Shown one piece after another: positions 8,801 to 20,390 of a DNA stretch of 64,000 bases (its first letter is position 1; each line of letters starts with the position of its first letter). The stretch is from Jatrophihabitans sp. GAS493 (lineage in GTDB: Bacteria; Actinomycetota; Actinomycetes; Mycobacteriales; Jatrophihabitantaceae), in the NCBI RefSeq assembly GCF_900230215.1, contig NZ_LT907982.1:62001-126000 (forward strand). The letters run 5' to 3'. The notes under the pieces are model-generated. The model saw only the letters and a program-made list of their open reading frames with translations. It did no database searches and was not told the DNA's origin. The position numbers were made by a program, and so were the translations under genes.

Positions 8801-9340
8801 GGTGGCCGGGTCGGGCTGGTTGTCGTAGAAGTCGTAGCCGGAGATGTCTCCTGGATACCCGTCACCGTCGTGGTCCATGGTGGCCTGCAGGCCGGTGTCG
8901 AAGGCGACGATCAAGTCCTCGGGGTCGAGGTAGCCGTTGCCGTTGCTGTCGTGCACGCGCGGGTCGTTGTCCCAGTCGTGGATGTTGACGATGCCGTCGT
9001 GATTGGCGTCGTCGTCCAGCGGAGTGCTCGGATAGGTGCGCCGGCAGGTCACCGTGGCACAGGGAACCGGGGTCTCGAGTGCGTTGATGTAGATGTGGTC
9101 GACCAGCCCGGAGGCCTCCGGGAGCTGCCAGTTGATGCCGCCCTCGACGTAGGCGATCACGGTGCTGGCCGAGCCTTTGGTGACGGTGAAGGCCTGGGTC
9201 AGGTTCATCCCCTGCGGTCCCAGCGGATCGAGCGCGGCGGCAGCGGCGGCGCCGGTGCCCGCGAGCACCGCAGTGCCGGTGACGGTCAGCGCCGCCACGA
9301 GGAGAAGAACCGGGTACCGACGGTGCCGCGACAGAATCAT
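5897..9340 (-). CDS. Secreted FG-GAP repeat protein with degenerate subtilase (S8-like) domain
   Basis: About 1147 residues from ATG 9340-9338; an in-frame ATG at 9385 would add 15 residues. The N-terminus MILSRHRRYPVLLLVAAL is a signal peptide ending in an Ala-rich cleavage region. Residues about 58-365 follow a subtilase fold: strand VIAYVEGGINW, then three Asp-rich EF-hand-like loops (DANHDGIVNIHD, DSNGNGYLDPED, DHDGDGYPGD), GYDFYDNQPDP, YSHSDDQML, DASNDF and GSTSASTSALGG. The His, oxyanion Asn and Ser align, but the catalytic Asp position is Glu (YVEGG, about residue 66). At least five FG-GAP/VCBS repeats follow (for example DLNGTGRQDLIFG, DLNGDGQLDIV, DLLGNGHTDIVT), then an Fn3-like C-terminus. 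Probably an extracellular calcium-binding protein of uncertain proteolytic activity. Confidence 0.82.
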   Translation of the reverse strand: MILSRHRRYPVLLLVAALTVTGTAVLAGTGAAAAAALDPLGPQGMNLTQAFTVTKGSASTVIAYVEGGINWQLPEASGLVDHIYINALETPVPCATVTCRRTYPSTPLDDDANHDGIVNIHDWDNDPRVHDSNGNGYLDPEDLIVAFDTGLQATMDHDGDGYPGDISGYDFYDNQPDPATVDATYSHSDDQMLNTLSMCPACMIMPVKAGAEALDATDTLAKAWLYAAQAGASVVTSVTADLGYSTFMRQTIAALTKRGVAMVDASNDFDSTDHQGGMYWPGVVPGNGAVADSSNTKWIRADETSWGTHNMFSVAGQGSTSASTSALGGLFGLVMSWGQHEYAVGHLSQPFTGEQAIQVLRATAKPVTDTSLAWPGAPGDWSLQYGYGIPDMYAALQSITAAGSSSVPAGTLAPTAAITSPDWYALFDPQSQASVPVAGSIHAAAGQSWQYTLEMGLGAQPGSFTPVATGTGSGDWQGNLGNFSTASVPKSFWNATFAVSQTKDLPTSEQYAVTLRLRVTDTSGRVGMDRRAINVHHDATLLAGFPLRTSSSGESQPALVDLNGTGRQDLIFGTTDGQVQAIDPATGAELPGWPVSTKPVSVLNPEPGVDPGHEPILADVAVGDLFNTGHQDIVATTIDGSVYAWDDHGQLLPGWPKTLDTGVSAPPIPRPKLSYTRLPTKGAVAAPVLVDLNGDGQLDIVQAAWDGRLHAWNAAGQDLPGWPVKVDFPTPPSVPSGYSLVDDQKLDATPAVAYLDGRNKPPSLVIRSQYTMIQGAGIQPLGYSFTFAYNADGSLRTGWPVRLQSIIEFYGSAQEFITEGTSSVVSADVNNSGRDSVAVSPDFGVPFLLNGAGQTTTTYAAVGPGLSQFLEPGGLQNILSGPRFPDVPAAFTTSGAFGKLAGSLKYAQSESGAISLALSELGNNTGNGIDEYESVYNANGGGTSFGFPATRQGLGFLSSPIFVDTDGFGLGGVIEGGDSSAVMGYNALGTPASGFPKFTTGWNVFAPAAGDLLGNGHTDIVTTTREGYLFAWSTAGKASGNDQWWRWQHDERNTGNYGTVTRPPGAVRSLSWSPGATTASFLAPGSTWYAGTPAAYLVTAQPSGVTTRVSASAAAGSTQRVAVPKGSTAVSIQAVNSAGLLGLPASG

Positions 9341-9488
9341 CGGCGAAGCGTAACCGAAATCACTACTGGCGGGTAGGTCTTTCATTCTCCGGGGCTAAGG
9401 GCTAGAGCCAACCGCGTCACCCTCCGGCCGCCCTCCGGCCTGACCGGCGGATTTGCGAGCGGCGATAGGGTGTACGGGTTCCATCCGG

Positions 9489-9561
9489 TGGGGGGTGGGG
9501 TAATCGGCAGCCCGCAGGCCTTTGGTGCCTTGCAGTCTCGGTTCGAGTCCGAGCCCCCCAG
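9489..9561 (+). tRNA. tRNA-Gln (anticodon UUG)
   Basis: A full cloverleaf can be drawn. Acceptor TGGGGGG (9489-9495) pairs with CCCCCCA (9554-9560), G9561 being the discriminator. The D arm is GGGT...GCCC. The anticodon loop CTTTGGT (9520-9526) gives anticodon TTG. The T arm CTCGG-TTCGAGT-CCGAG is perfect. The outermost anticodon-stem pair is a C-T mismatch (9515/9531). The encoded 3' end continues CAA, so CCA must be completed by the cell. A tRNA-Gln directly upstream of glmU is also seen in mycobacteria. Confidence 0.93.
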
Positions 9562-9610
9562 CAATGACTCCAAACGCAGCGAACCCGTCAAGACAACTTA
9601 GGATCACCCC

Positions 9611-11119
9611 GTGAGCCCCGATATGCCGTCACCCCCAGTGACGGCGGTCGTCCTCGCGGCCGGGGAGGGCACCCGGATGAAATCGCCCCGGCGGGCAAAG
9701 GTGCTGCACGGCTTCGCCGGCCGATCCCTGCTCGGTCACGCCCTCGCCGCCCTCGATGCGGTCGCCCCGGCCCGCACCCTGGTGGTGGTCGGCCACCGCC
9801 GTGACGAGGTGATCGCCCACCTCGCCGAGATAGCCCCCGCCGCGACGCCCGTCGTGCAGGAGGAGCAGAAGGGCACCGGCCACGCCGTGCAGGTCGCGCT
9901 GGCCGCCGCCGATACCGCGGCGACGGCCCGGTCGGGCGAGATCGTGCTGGTCATCCCGGCCGATGCGCCCCTGCTCAGCGGCCAGACCCTGCAGCGGCTG
10001 GTCAGCGAGCAGGCGAACTCCGACTCGGCCGCCACCATGCTGACCGCCCTCGTCGAGGATCCAACCGGCTACGGTCGGGTGCTGCGGCGCCAGGACGGAG
10101 GCGCCCGCGATGCGGTGGCCGGGGTGGTCGAACATGCCGACGCCACCGCGACCCAGCGCGAGATCCGCGAGGTCGCGGCCAGCGTCTACGCCTTCGACGC
10201 CGCGCTGCTGCGGACCGCACTGGACCGGCTGAGCAGCGACAACGCGCAGGGCGAGCTCTACCTCCCGGATGTCATCGGCATTTTCAGCGGTGACGGGTTG
10301 CCGGTGCGGGCGGTGGTCACCGTGGAGGAGGAGACGGCCGGGGTGAACACCCGAGCTCAGCTCGCCGACGCGCACCGCCACTACAACGCCCGCCTGCTGC
10401 GCCGGCACATGGAGGCCGGGGTGACCGTCATCGACCCGGCAACCACCTGGGTCGACGCCGACGTCACCCTCGAAGTGGACGTGACGCTGCGCCCGTCAGT
10501 GGAGCTCTTCGGCGCCACCAGCATCGCGTCCGGGGCCAGCATAGGCCCGGACGTCTCCCTCACCGACTGTCAGGTGGGCGAGGAGACTCGGATCTCACGG
10601 GCCGTCGCAGTGAGCGCGCGGATCGGCGCCCGCTGCGAGATCGGACCCTTCGCCTATCTGCGACCGGGCACCGACTTGGCCGACGAGGTGAAGATCGGCA
10701 CCTACGTCGAGGTGAAGGGCAGCGACATCGGAACCGGCAGCAAGGTGCCGCATCTCAGCTACGTCGGCGACGCCAGCATCGGCGAGCAGACCAACATCGG
10801 CGCCGCTTCGGTCTTCGTCAACTATGACGGTGTGACCAAACGCCGGTCGGTGATAGGTAGCCACGCACGCACCGGGGCTGACAACATGTTCGTTGCACCG
10901 GTAAACGTCGGCGACGGCGCGTACACCGCCGCCGGATCGGTGATCACCACGGATGTGCCGCCCGGTGCGATGGCGGTCGCTCGGGCTCGGCAGCGCAACG
11001 TCGAGGGCTGGGTGGCCCGCAGTCGGGCCGGAACCGACGCCGCCCGAGCCGCCGAACTCGCGCAAGCACAGCACGATCAGCCAGACTCGACAAACAGCGA
11101 CGATCACGAACCGACCTGA
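9611..11119 (+). CDS. glmU: Bifunctional GlmU: GlcN-1-P acetyltransferase / UDP-GlcNAc pyrophosphorylase
   Basis: 502 residues, GTG start. It makes UDP-N-acetylglucosamine, the entry precursor of peptidoglycan. The N-terminal uridylyltransferase domain has LAAGEGTRM, with the KVLHGFAG segment after it, and QEEQKGTGHAV. The C-terminal half is a left-handed beta-helix of hexapeptide repeats with the acetyltransferase signature YLRPGTDL, KIGTYVEVKGSDIG and NIGAASVFVNYDGVTK. The C-terminal tail is long and polar, as in other actinobacterial GlmU. It is followed 14 bases later by prs, suggesting co-transcription. Two other enzymes of this pathway, glmS and glmM, lie near 58-62 kb. Confidence 0.97.
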   Translation: MSPDMPSPPVTAVVLAAGEGTRMKSPRRAKVLHGFAGRSLLGHALAALDAVAPARTLVVVGHRRDEVIAHLAEIAPAATPVVQEEQKGTGHAVQVALAAADTAATARSGEIVLVIPADAPLLSGQTLQRLVSEQANSDSAATMLTALVEDPTGYGRVLRRQDGGARDAVAGVVEHADATATQREIREVAASVYAFDAALLRTALDRLSSDNAQGELYLPDVIGIFSGDGLPVRAVVTVEEETAGVNTRAQLADAHRHYNARLLRRHMEAGVTVIDPATTWVDADVTLEVDVTLRPSVELFGATSIASGASIGPDVSLTDCQVGEETRISRAVAVSARIGARCEIGPFAYLRPGTDLADEVKIGTYVEVKGSDIGTGSKVPHLSYVGDASIGEQTNIGAASVFVNYDGVTKRRSVIGSHARTGADNMFVAPVNVGDGAYTAAGSVITTDVPPGAMAVARARQRNVEGWVARSRAGTDAARAAELAQAQHDQPDSTNSDDHEPT

Positions 11120-11133
11120 GGACGACCTAGAGC

Positions 11134-12114
11134 ATGAGCACCCTGGAACTTGCCGGCCGCAAAAGCATGATGCTGCTCTCCGGTCGCGCGTATCCGGAGC
11201 TGGCCCACGAGATCGCCGCCGAGCTCGGCGTCACGGTCACCCCGACGACGGCCCGTGACTTCGCCAACTCCGAGACGTTCATCAAGCCGGACGAGTCGGT
11301 GCGCGGAAGCGATGCCTTCGTCATCCAGTCGTTCACCAGCCCGATCAACCACTGGGTGATGGAGACGCTGATCCTCGTCGACGCCCTCAAGCGCGCGTCG
11401 GCCAAGCGCATCACCGTTGTGGCGCCGTTCTATCCCTACGCCCGGCAGGACAAGAAGCACCGCGGCCGCGAGCCGATCTCGGCCCGCCTGATGGCTGACC
11501 TCTTCAAGACCGCCGGGGCTAACCGACTGATGTCGATCGACCTGCACACCGCCCAGATCCAGGGCTTCTTCGACGGCCCGGTCGACCACATCTTCGCGCT
11601 CCCCGTGCTCTCCCAGCACATCAAGCGCAAGTACGCCGGCGTCGACTTCACCGTCGTGTCGCCGGACACCGGCCGGGTCCGCGTCGCCGAGCAGTGGGCC
11701 GACCGGATGGGCGGCGCGCCGATCGCATTCGTGCACAAGACCCGCGATCCCCTGGTGGCCAACAAGGTCGTCGCCAATCGGGTCGTCGGCGACGTCAGCG
11801 GCCGGCGTTGCCTGCTGATCGACGACATGATCGGCACCGGCGGCACCATCGTGAAGGCCTCCGAGGTGCTCTTCAGCGCCGGTGCGGCCGAGGTCATCGT
11901 GGCGGCCACCCATGGCGAGCTCGCCGGCCCGGCGGCCAAACTGCTGAGCGAGAGCCGCATCTCCGACGTCATCGTGACCAACACACTGCCGATCCGCCCC
12001 GAGCAGGAGTTCGAGAAGCTCTCGGTCCTCTCCATCGCCCCGATCATCGCCCGTGCCATCCGAGCGGTCTTCGAGGACGGCTCGGTCACCAGCCTCTTCG
12101 ACGGCCAGAGCTAG
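11134..12114 (+). CDS. prs: Ribose-phosphate pyrophosphokinase
   Basis: 326 residues, ATG 11134. It converts ribose-5-phosphate and ATP to PRPP for nucleotide, His and Trp synthesis and, in actinobacteria, for decaprenyl-phosphoryl-arabinose precursors. Visible motifs are the flexible ATP loop PFYPYARQDKKHRGREPIS, the DLHTAQIQGFF segment and the PRPP-binding loop LLIDDMIGTGGT. It directly follows glmU, the same order as in mycobacteria, and converges on rsmA. Confidence 0.97.
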   Translation: MSTLELAGRKSMMLLSGRAYPELAHEIAAELGVTVTPTTARDFANSETFIKPDESVRGSDAFVIQSFTSPINHWVMETLILVDALKRASAKRITVVAPFYPYARQDKKHRGREPISARLMADLFKTAGANRLMSIDLHTAQIQGFFDGPVDHIFALPVLSQHIKRKYAGVDFTVVSPDTGRVRVAEQWADRMGGAPIAFVHKTRDPLVANKVVANRVVGDVSGRRCLLIDDMIGTGGTIVKASEVLFSAGAAEVIVAATHGELAGPAAKLLSESRISDVIVTNTLPIRPEQEFEKLSVLSIAPIIARAIRAVFEDGSVTSLFDGQS

Positions 12115-12128
12115 TCCGTACGGCCGCC

Positions 12129-12154
12129 GGGTCAGCCGACTGGGTCAGCCGACT
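12129..12154. repeat. Tandem duplication, 13-bp unit, at the rsmA 3' end
   Basis: Two exact copies of GGGTCAGCCGACT. The second copy carries the rsmA stop codon (12147-12145), so the duplication probably shifted or duplicated the gene end. It resembles several other short tandem duplications in this window. Confidence 0.85.
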
Positions 12155-13002
12155 CGAGCCGATGCGATCCGGGCGAAGCCGGCGACGTCGATCGTCTCGC
12201 CCCGCGCGGTCGGGGCGACCCCGGCCGCGAGCAGGATCTCCTCGGCCCGAGCCGGCGAGCCGGCCCACTCCCCCAGCACCGAACGCAGCATCTTGCGGCG
12301 CTGCGAGAAGGCCAGATCGATCACCGTGAAGACATCGGCCCGGGTGACGCCATCAGGCAGCGGCGGGGACTCGTGGGCGGTGATCCGCACCAGGCCTGAA
12401 TCGACGTTCGGGACCGGCCAGAAGACCGCGCGCGGCACGGCACCGGCCCGCTCGGCCCGGCCGTACCAGGCTGTCTTGACGCTCGGGACGCCGTAGACCT
12501 TGGACCCCGGGGGCGCGGCGAGGCGATCGGCGACCTCGGCCTGCACCATCACCAGCGCGCTGCGCAGCGTCGGGAAACGCTGCAACAGCGAGAGCAGCAC
12601 CGGAACCCCGACGTTGTAGGGAAGGTTGGCCACCAGCGCCGTCGGTGGCCGTCCGTCGATCTCGGTGACCTGCAGGGCGTCGGCGGTGATGACACGCAGG
12701 CGTGGAGCCCGCTCAGGAGCCCGCTCAGCGACCGTGAGCGGTAGTTGGCGGGCCAGGGTGGGGTCGATCTCGATCGCCACCACACGCTCAGCCTCATCCA
12801 GCAGCCCGAGAGTCAGCGATCCGAGCCCGGGACCGACCTCGATCACCACCGCGTCGGGCGGCAGTGCGGCGGTGCGCACGATGCGCCGGATCGTGTTCGG
12901 GTCGTGCAGAAAGTTCTGCCCGAGCGACTTGGTCGGGCGCAGCTGCAGGTGGGCGGCGAGGGCGCGGATCTCCGCCGGCCCCAGCAACTGCGATTGACTC
13001 AC
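12145..13002 (-). CDS. rsmA: 16S rRNA A1518/A1519 N6-dimethyltransferase
   Basis: 285 residues, GTG start at 13002-13000. RsmA (KsgA) dimethylates two adjacent adenosines in the 3' hairpin of 16S rRNA late in 30S assembly. The SAM site [16 protein letters not shown] and the catalytic NLPY motif ([13 protein letters not shown]) are present, as is the N-terminal [14 protein letters not shown]. It lies 21 bases downstream of the last rpf-like gene, in the conserved actinobacterial order tatD-rpfB-rsmA. In mycobacteria ispE follows; here the next gene is prs on the opposite strand. Confidence 0.96.
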   Translation of the reverse strand: MSQSQLLGPAEIRALAAHLQLRPTKSLGQNFLHDPNTIRRIVRTAALPPDAVVIEVGPGLGSLTLGLLDEAERVVAIEIDPTLARQLPLTVAERAPERAPRLRVITADALQVTEIDGRPPTALVANLPYNVGVPVLLSLLQRFPTLRSALVMVQAEVADRLAAPPGSKVYGVPSVKTAWYGRAERAGAVPRAVFWPVPNVDSGLVRITAHESPPLPDGVTRADVFTVIDLAFSQRRKMLRSVLGEWAGSPARAEEILLAAGVAPTARGETIDVAGFARIASARVG

Positions 13003-13023
13003 CGGGCGACCGCGGCGAGAGGG

Positions 13024-14226
13024 TTAGTACCAGCCGCTGGACTGCGAGTGGCCCCAGGCGCCGCACGGAGTGTCATAGCGGCCGGTGATGTAGGAGAGGC
13101 CCCACTTGATCTGGGTGGCGGCGTTGGTGCGCCAATCGGAGCCGAAGGCCCCCATCTTGCTACCCGGCAGCGCCTGCGGGATGCCGTAGGCGCCACTGGA
13201 GTTGGAGGCGTTCACCCGCCAGCCACTCTCCCGGCTCCACAGCTTCACCAGGCAGGAGAACTGGTCGTCACCCATGCCCCGGGCGGCGAGCATCTGCTGG
13301 GCGATGGCCTTGGCCGAACCCGGCGTCACGGTCGCGGCCACAGCGGCCGCGGCGGCCGAGGCCTCGGCGGCGGCGGCAGCAGCGGCGGCCTCAGCGGCCG
13401 GGTCCTTGGTGCCGACGACCTGAACCTGGGCCACCGGGGCCGAGGTGACGGTCTTGGATTGGGCGGTCTTACCGACGACCACACCGTCGAGGTAGACGAC
13501 GGAGTAGGTGACCGTTGCGGTACCCGGCTTACCGGCCTTGGTGATCTTCAGGTTTCCCTGGGTCAGGGTGGCGTCCTTCTTGGAGGTGACGCCGAAGGGG
13601 ACCGGGACCGTCGACTTGATGACCCCGGTGGTGACGCGCTGGACTAGAACCTGCTCGCCGTCCACCGGTGCACTGGTGAGCGGCACCGAGACCTGATCCT
13701 TCGGGCCGACCGAGATGTCGTACTGGCTGAGCAGACCGGCCACCGTCGCCTGGGTCGTCTTCACCTGCATCGGGTCACCGCCGACGACGATGGTGACGTT
13801 CTTGGGCGTACGCATGTTGATCGTCGTCGGGTTCAGCGGCAGGCGCTTGTCCCGCGAGACCGAGGAGAAGTTGCTGGAGGAGTAGCCGAGCTCCGCGAGG
13901 GCATCGGCGACCGTCGGCGCGGTGACCCAGATGTCCTTGGAGGTGCCGTCGATGGTCAGGTGCAGCAGCCGGCCCCGCTTGAGAATCACCGTCTGGCCGT
14001 CGGAGACCGAATCGTTGGCGTCGGGGGCGACCACGTCGTGGCTGGCGATCTTGTAGCCGGCGCTGGCCAGAACTCCGTCGACGTTGTCGGCGACCGTGTG
14101 GATCGTCCTGGTCTGACCGTCGACTTTGAGGGTGATCGTCTTGTCGACCGCGGTCCAGGCGACACAGCCGCCGACCAGACCAACCAGCACGGCTCCGTAG
14201 ATGCCGAGTTTCATACCGCGACGCAC
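13024..14226 (-). CDS. RpfB-like protein with transglycosylase-type C-terminal domain (third rpf paralogue)
   Basis: 400 residues; GTG 14226-14224 or ATG four codons later. Order of parts: membrane anchor or signal segment (about 8-27), three DUF348 ubiquitin-like repeats (each beginning with a strand such as KTITLKVDG), a G5 domain (about 193-272), an Ala-rich linker of about 25 residues, and a C-terminal domain from about residue 306. That last domain is not the canonical Rpf fold. It carries LWSRESGWRVNASNSSGAYG and ends GAWGHSQSSGWY, resembling the lysozyme-like C-terminal domain of secreted transglycosylases, with Glu333 as the likely catalytic acid. It would act on septal or lateral peptidoglycan outside the cell. 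This is the gene that sits in the usual rpfB place next to rsmA. Confidence 0.88.
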   Translation of the reverse strand: MRRGMKLGIYGAVLVGLVGGCVAWTAVDKTITLKVDGQTRTIHTVADNVDGVLASAGYKIASHDVVAPDANDSVSDGQTVILKRGRLLHLTIDGTSKDIWVTAPTVADALAELGYSSSNFSSVSRDKRLPLNPTTINMRTPKNVTIVVGGDPMQVKTTQATVAGLLSQYDISVGPKDQVSVPLTSAPVDGEQVLVQRVTTGVIKSTVPVPFGVTSKKDATLTQGNLKITKAGKPGTATVTYSVVYLDGVVVGKTAQSKTVTSAPVAQVQVVGTKDPAAEAAAAAAAAEASAAAAAVAATVTPGSAKAIAQQMLAARGMGDDQFSCLVKLWSRESGWRVNASNSSGAYGIPQALPGSKMGAFGSDWRTNAATQIKWGLSYITGRYDTPCGAWGHSQSSGWY

Positions 14227-14337
14227 TAAGTGACTCCAGATCGTCAGGACTGCCGTACCGGGGCTACCCGGAAGCGCTTATCGAAGCGGCTCGTTGGCTG
14301 GGTGCTCTGGCTCGCCACGTGCCTGGTCGCATCGATT

Positions 14338-14354
14338 GATCACGAAACCATAAC
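14338..14354 (-). promoter_or_regulatory. Shared rpf upstream motif, copy 1
   Basis: On the minus strand it reads GTTATGGTTTCGTGATC, about 110 bases before the start of the rpf-like gene at 14226. The core is a direct repeat GTTAT-N6-GTGAY with an 11-base period. Related copies precede the other two rpf-like genes (16190-16210 and 17555-17575). An OmpR-family regulator such as MtrA would fit the repeat spacing, but this is inference. Confidence 0.5.
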
Positions 14355-14448
14355 GTACGCACAGCAGGCGCGCCAAAGCAGGGGGCCAACGGGGTGTGTC
14401 GCGCGGGTCGGCCCGCGTCTGCGGGTTGCCGGTGCGTTCGGGGCGCCC

Positions 14449-14482
14449 GCGTCGTCTGGGTGCCTGCGTCGTCTGGGTGCCT
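14449..14482. repeat. Tandem duplication, 17-bp unit
   Basis: Two exact copies of GCGTCGTCTGGGTGCCT (14449-14465 and 14466-14482) in the gap between two rpf paralogues. Likely replication slippage. Confidence 0.85.
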
Positions 14483-14507
14483 GCTGCTGAGGAGTGGAAC
14501 TAGCTGC

Positions 14508-16274
<1,767 letters not shown>

Positions 16275-16366
16275 CTCAGGCCCGGGTGGGGGATGTACGG
16301 GGAAGCCCGAACCTGTCGCTCTGGCCCGTCACCGCGCAGCGGCGGCGGGCAGAGCAGGGCGAGCGA

Positions 16367-17506
<1,140 letters not shown>

Positions 17507-17554
17507 CTAGATTTCGCCCGCGTCTCGCGCACCATAGGGTCCTGGCGCGGTCGA

Positions 17555-17575
17555 GCAAGGTCACGAAACCATAAC
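17555..17575 (-). promoter_or_regulatory. Shared rpf upstream motif, copy 3
   Basis: On the minus strand it reads GTTATGGTTTCGTGACC followed by TTGC, about 60 bases before the TTG start of rpfB. It is the best copy of the element that precedes all three rpf-like genes. Its location between tatD and rpfB shows that rpfB has its own promoter rather than being read only from metG-tatD. Confidence 0.5.
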
Positions 17576-17617
17576 TTCGCTTATTCGATAAGGGCAAACT
17601 CTCAGGTCTGTAAGGTG

Positions 17618-18481
17618 TTAAATTTCTGTTAAGTTCGCCCCGAATACGCGCTGGCCGGTGCGCACTATCGCCTGCGCCAACTCCTCGACACTGACGCCGA
17701 CCGTCCCGGCCAGGCTCGTCAGCGTGTAGGGCACCAAATACGGGGCGTTGGGACGACCGCGAAATGGTTGAGGACTCAAGAATGGCGCGTCCGTTTCGAC
17801 CAGTATGTGGTCAAGTGAAGTGACGGCGGCGGCGGCTCGCAGTGCCGGGGCGTTTGTGAAGGTGACCACTCCCGGAAAAGACAGAACAAATCCACGCTCA
17901 ACACAGGTCCGAGCCATAACTTCGTCACCACTGAACGCGTGGAAGACGACTTGATTCGGCGCTCCCTCTGCTTCCAGGATCGCCAGCACGTCCTCGTGGG
18001 CCTCCCGATCGTGGATCATCAACGGCTTCCCGGTCCGCTTCGCGAGGTCGATGTGGCGGCGGAAATGCTCCTGCTGCTCGGCCGGCGTGGTCCGGTCCCA
18101 GTAATAGTCCAGCCCGGTCTCCCCGATCGCCACGACGTTCTCGTCAGCGGCGAGTTCCTCCAACTCGGCATAGTCACGTTCAGACATCCCGGAAATCTCC
18201 GTGGGATGCACGGCGATCGCCGCGAACACGTCCGGATGCTCACGGGCGGCCTGCACGCACCAGCGGCTCGACGCGATCGTGTCGCCGACCGTAATCACCT
18301 TGGTAACGTTGACCGTTCTCGCCTTCTGCATAGCTTCGGCGACGAACTGCGCCGTCGGTTCCAGGCCGGCCCGCTGCGCCATCGCATCGAGGTGGCAGTG
18401 CGAATCGAAGACGGGCGAGGGAAGCGGCGGTGGCAGCGGTGGAGCGGCGTTCTTGCCGTCTTTTGCGGCCGTTCGGCTCAC
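17618..18481 (-). CDS. tatD: TatD family metal-dependent DNase
   Basis: 287 residues from GTG 18481-18479, which overlaps the metG stop (GTGA). An open frame runs on upstream inside metG and is not used. TatD proteins are TIM-barrel metallohydrolases with 3'-5' exonuclease activity implicated in DNA repair. The metal-site motifs are visible: FDSHCHLD near the N-terminus, [28 protein letters not shown] and the late LVETDAPFL. It is translated from the metG transcript. The metG-tatD-rpfB order is conserved across actinobacteria. Confidence 0.94.
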   Translation of the reverse strand: MSRTAAKDGKNAAPPLPPPLPSPVFDSHCHLDAMAQRAGLEPTAQFVAEAMQKARTVNVTKVITVGDTIASSRWCVQAAREHPDVFAAIAVHPTEISGMSERDYAELEELAADENVVAIGETGLDYYWDRTTPAEQQEHFRRHIDLAKRTGKPLMIHDREAHEDVLAILEAEGAPNQVVFHAFSGDEVMARTCVERGFVLSFPGVVTFTNAPALRAAAAVTSLDHILVETDAPFLSPQPFRGRPNAPYLVPYTLTSLAGTVGVSVEELAQAIVRTGQRVFGANLTEI

Positions 18482-20277
18482 TTGGCCTCTGCTTCCAGCC
18501 GGTCTAGCTCCTCCTGTACCACCGAGCTGTCGAGTTTGGTGAAGATCGGTGTCGGAGCAGCGATCGGGCGACCCACTTCGATCTTGGCCGACTGCCATTT
18601 CGCGAGGGCGTCGTAGTCACCACTCAGCGTGGCATACGAGGGCGAGCCCACCGCCGTCTCCTCCTCAACCTCAACAAGTTCCGGCATTCCGGCCCACTTT
18701 CCGGTGCCCCCCATCGCTTCATGCACCTTCGTCGAAGAGGAGGGCAGGAACGGCGTCAGCAGCGTCTTGGCGTCGTCGACCACCTGCAGCGCGACATGCA
18801 GCACGCTCTCCATCCGGGCCGGGTCGGCGTTCTTCAGCTTCCACGGCTCGTTGTCGGAGAGGTACTTGTTCGCCTCGCCGACAACCCGCATCGCCTCACC
18901 GATGGCCTGCTTCTGACGTGAGCGGGCCAGCAGTTCACCGACGGATTCGAAGGCGTTGCGGGAGCTGGCGAGCAGCGCGTGGTCATTGTCGTTCAGGTTG
19001 CCCGGATCAGGAATGTGACCGATGTTCTTCGCGGTCATCGACAGCGTCCGATTCACCAGGTTGCCCCAGCTGGCCAGCAGTTCGTCGTTGTTCCGGCGGA
19101 CGAACTCGGCCCAGGTGAAGTCGGTGTCCTGGTTCTCGGGGCCGGCCACCGCAAGGTAGTAGCGCAGTGCGTCAGGGTCATAGCGCTGCAGCATGTCCCC
19201 GACGTAGATCACGACGTTCTGGCTGGAGGAGAACTTACGACCCTCCATCGTCAGGAATTCACTGGAGACCACCTCGTACGGACGGTCCAATGCCCCTAGT
19301 TCTCCAGCGGTTCCGCCCTTGGCACCGACTCCGGAGTAGCCGAAGAGCATGGCCGGCCAGATCTCGGAGTGGAAAACGATGTTGTCTTTGCCCATGAAGT
19401 AATAGGCCTTTGCGCTCTGGTCCTGCCAGAAGGGACGCCAGGCGTCCGGGTCGCCGCTGCGCTGCGCCCACTCGATCGAGGCCGAGAGGTAGCCGATCAC
19501 CGCGTCGAACCAGACGTAGAGCTTCTTGTCCGGCCGATCCGACCAACCCGGCAGCGGCACCGGCACGCCCCAATCCAGATCACGGGTGATCGCCCGCGGC
19601 TTGAGGTCGTCCAGGAGATTCATCGAGAACTTGAGGACGTTCGGGCGCCAGTGCTTCTGCTTGCCCAGCCAGTCACTGAGGGTGGCGGTGAAGGCGGGGA
19701 GGTCGAGGAAGTACTGCTCGGTCTCGATGAACTTCGGGGTCTCCCCATTGATCTTGGAACGGGGATTGATGAGCTCGATCGGGTCGAGCTGGTTGCCGCA
19801 GTTGTCACACTGGTCGCCCCGCGCCGGGTCGTAGCCGCAGATCGGGCAGGTGCCCTCGATGTAGCGGTCGGGGAGGGTGCGCCCGGTCGACGGGCTGATC
19901 GCGCCCATCTGCACCTGCGGGAAGACGTACCCGTTCTTGAGCAGGCCCAGGAAGAGTTCCTGCACCACCGCGTAGTGGTTCTTGGTGGTGGTGCGGGTGA
20001 AGAGGTCATAGGAGAGGCCGAGCTTCTGCAGGTCACCGGCGATGACCCGGTTGTACCGGTCAGCCAACTCACGGGCGGTGACGCCCTCCCGGTCGGCCTG
20101 GACCTGGATCGGCGTGCCGTGCTCGTCGGTGCCGGAGACCATCAGCACCTTGTTCCCGGCCATCCGCTGGTAGCGGCTGAAGACGTCGGAGGGGACGCCG
20201 AAGCCGGCGACGTGTCCGATATGGCGGGGGCCGTTCGCGTACGGCCAGGCGACTGCGGTCAATACGTGGTTACTCAC
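18478..20277 (-). CDS. metG: Methionyl-tRNA synthetase
   Basis: 599 residues, GTG start at 20277-20275. It charges tRNA-Met. The class I signature HIGH appears in [11 protein letters not shown] zinc knuckle with two CxxC pairs ([17 protein letters not shown]) is present. The KMSKS-like loop is KFSSS ([11 protein letters not shown]), the usual variant for this enzyme type. The C-terminal anticodon-binding domain is present, but the extra C-terminal dimerisation domain of some bacterial MetG is absent. It is divergent from the chorismate mutase leader region and overlaps tatD by 4 bp. Confidence 0.97.
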   Translation of the reverse strand: MSNHVLTAVAWPYANGPRHIGHVAGFGVPSDVFSRYQRMAGNKVLMVSGTDEHGTPIQVQADREGVTARELADRYNRVIAGDLQKLGLSYDLFTRTTTKNHYAVVQELFLGLLKNGYVFPQVQMGAISPSTGRTLPDRYIEGTCPICGYDPARGDQCDNCGNQLDPIELINPRSKINGETPKFIETEQYFLDLPAFTATLSDWLGKQKHWRPNVLKFSMNLLDDLKPRAITRDLDWGVPVPLPGWSDRPDKKLYVWFDAVIGYLSASIEWAQRSGDPDAWRPFWQDQSAKAYYFMGKDNIVFHSEIWPAMLFGYSGVGAKGGTAGELGALDRPYEVVSSEFLTMEGRKFSSSQNVVIYVGDMLQRYDPDALRYYLAVAGPENQDTDFTWAEFVRRNNDELLASWGNLVNRTLSMTAKNIGHIPDPGNLNDNDHALLASSRNAFESVGELLARSRQKQAIGEAMRVVGEANKYLSDNEPWKLKNADPARMESVLHVALQVVDDAKTLLTPFLPSSSTKVHEAMGGTGKWAGMPELVEVEEETAVGSPSYATLSGDYDALAKWQSAKIEVGRPIAAPTPIFTKLDSSVVQEELDRLEAEAK

Positions 20278-20390
20278 ATTGACAGCCTAGTGAAGCGCAG
20301 CCAGCCAAAATGCGGGCGCCAGCTGAAATGGCGCTGATAGCCGGCCGCCTGCTGTTGCCTACCGATGCCGCCGCATGGCACTATTGAGCC

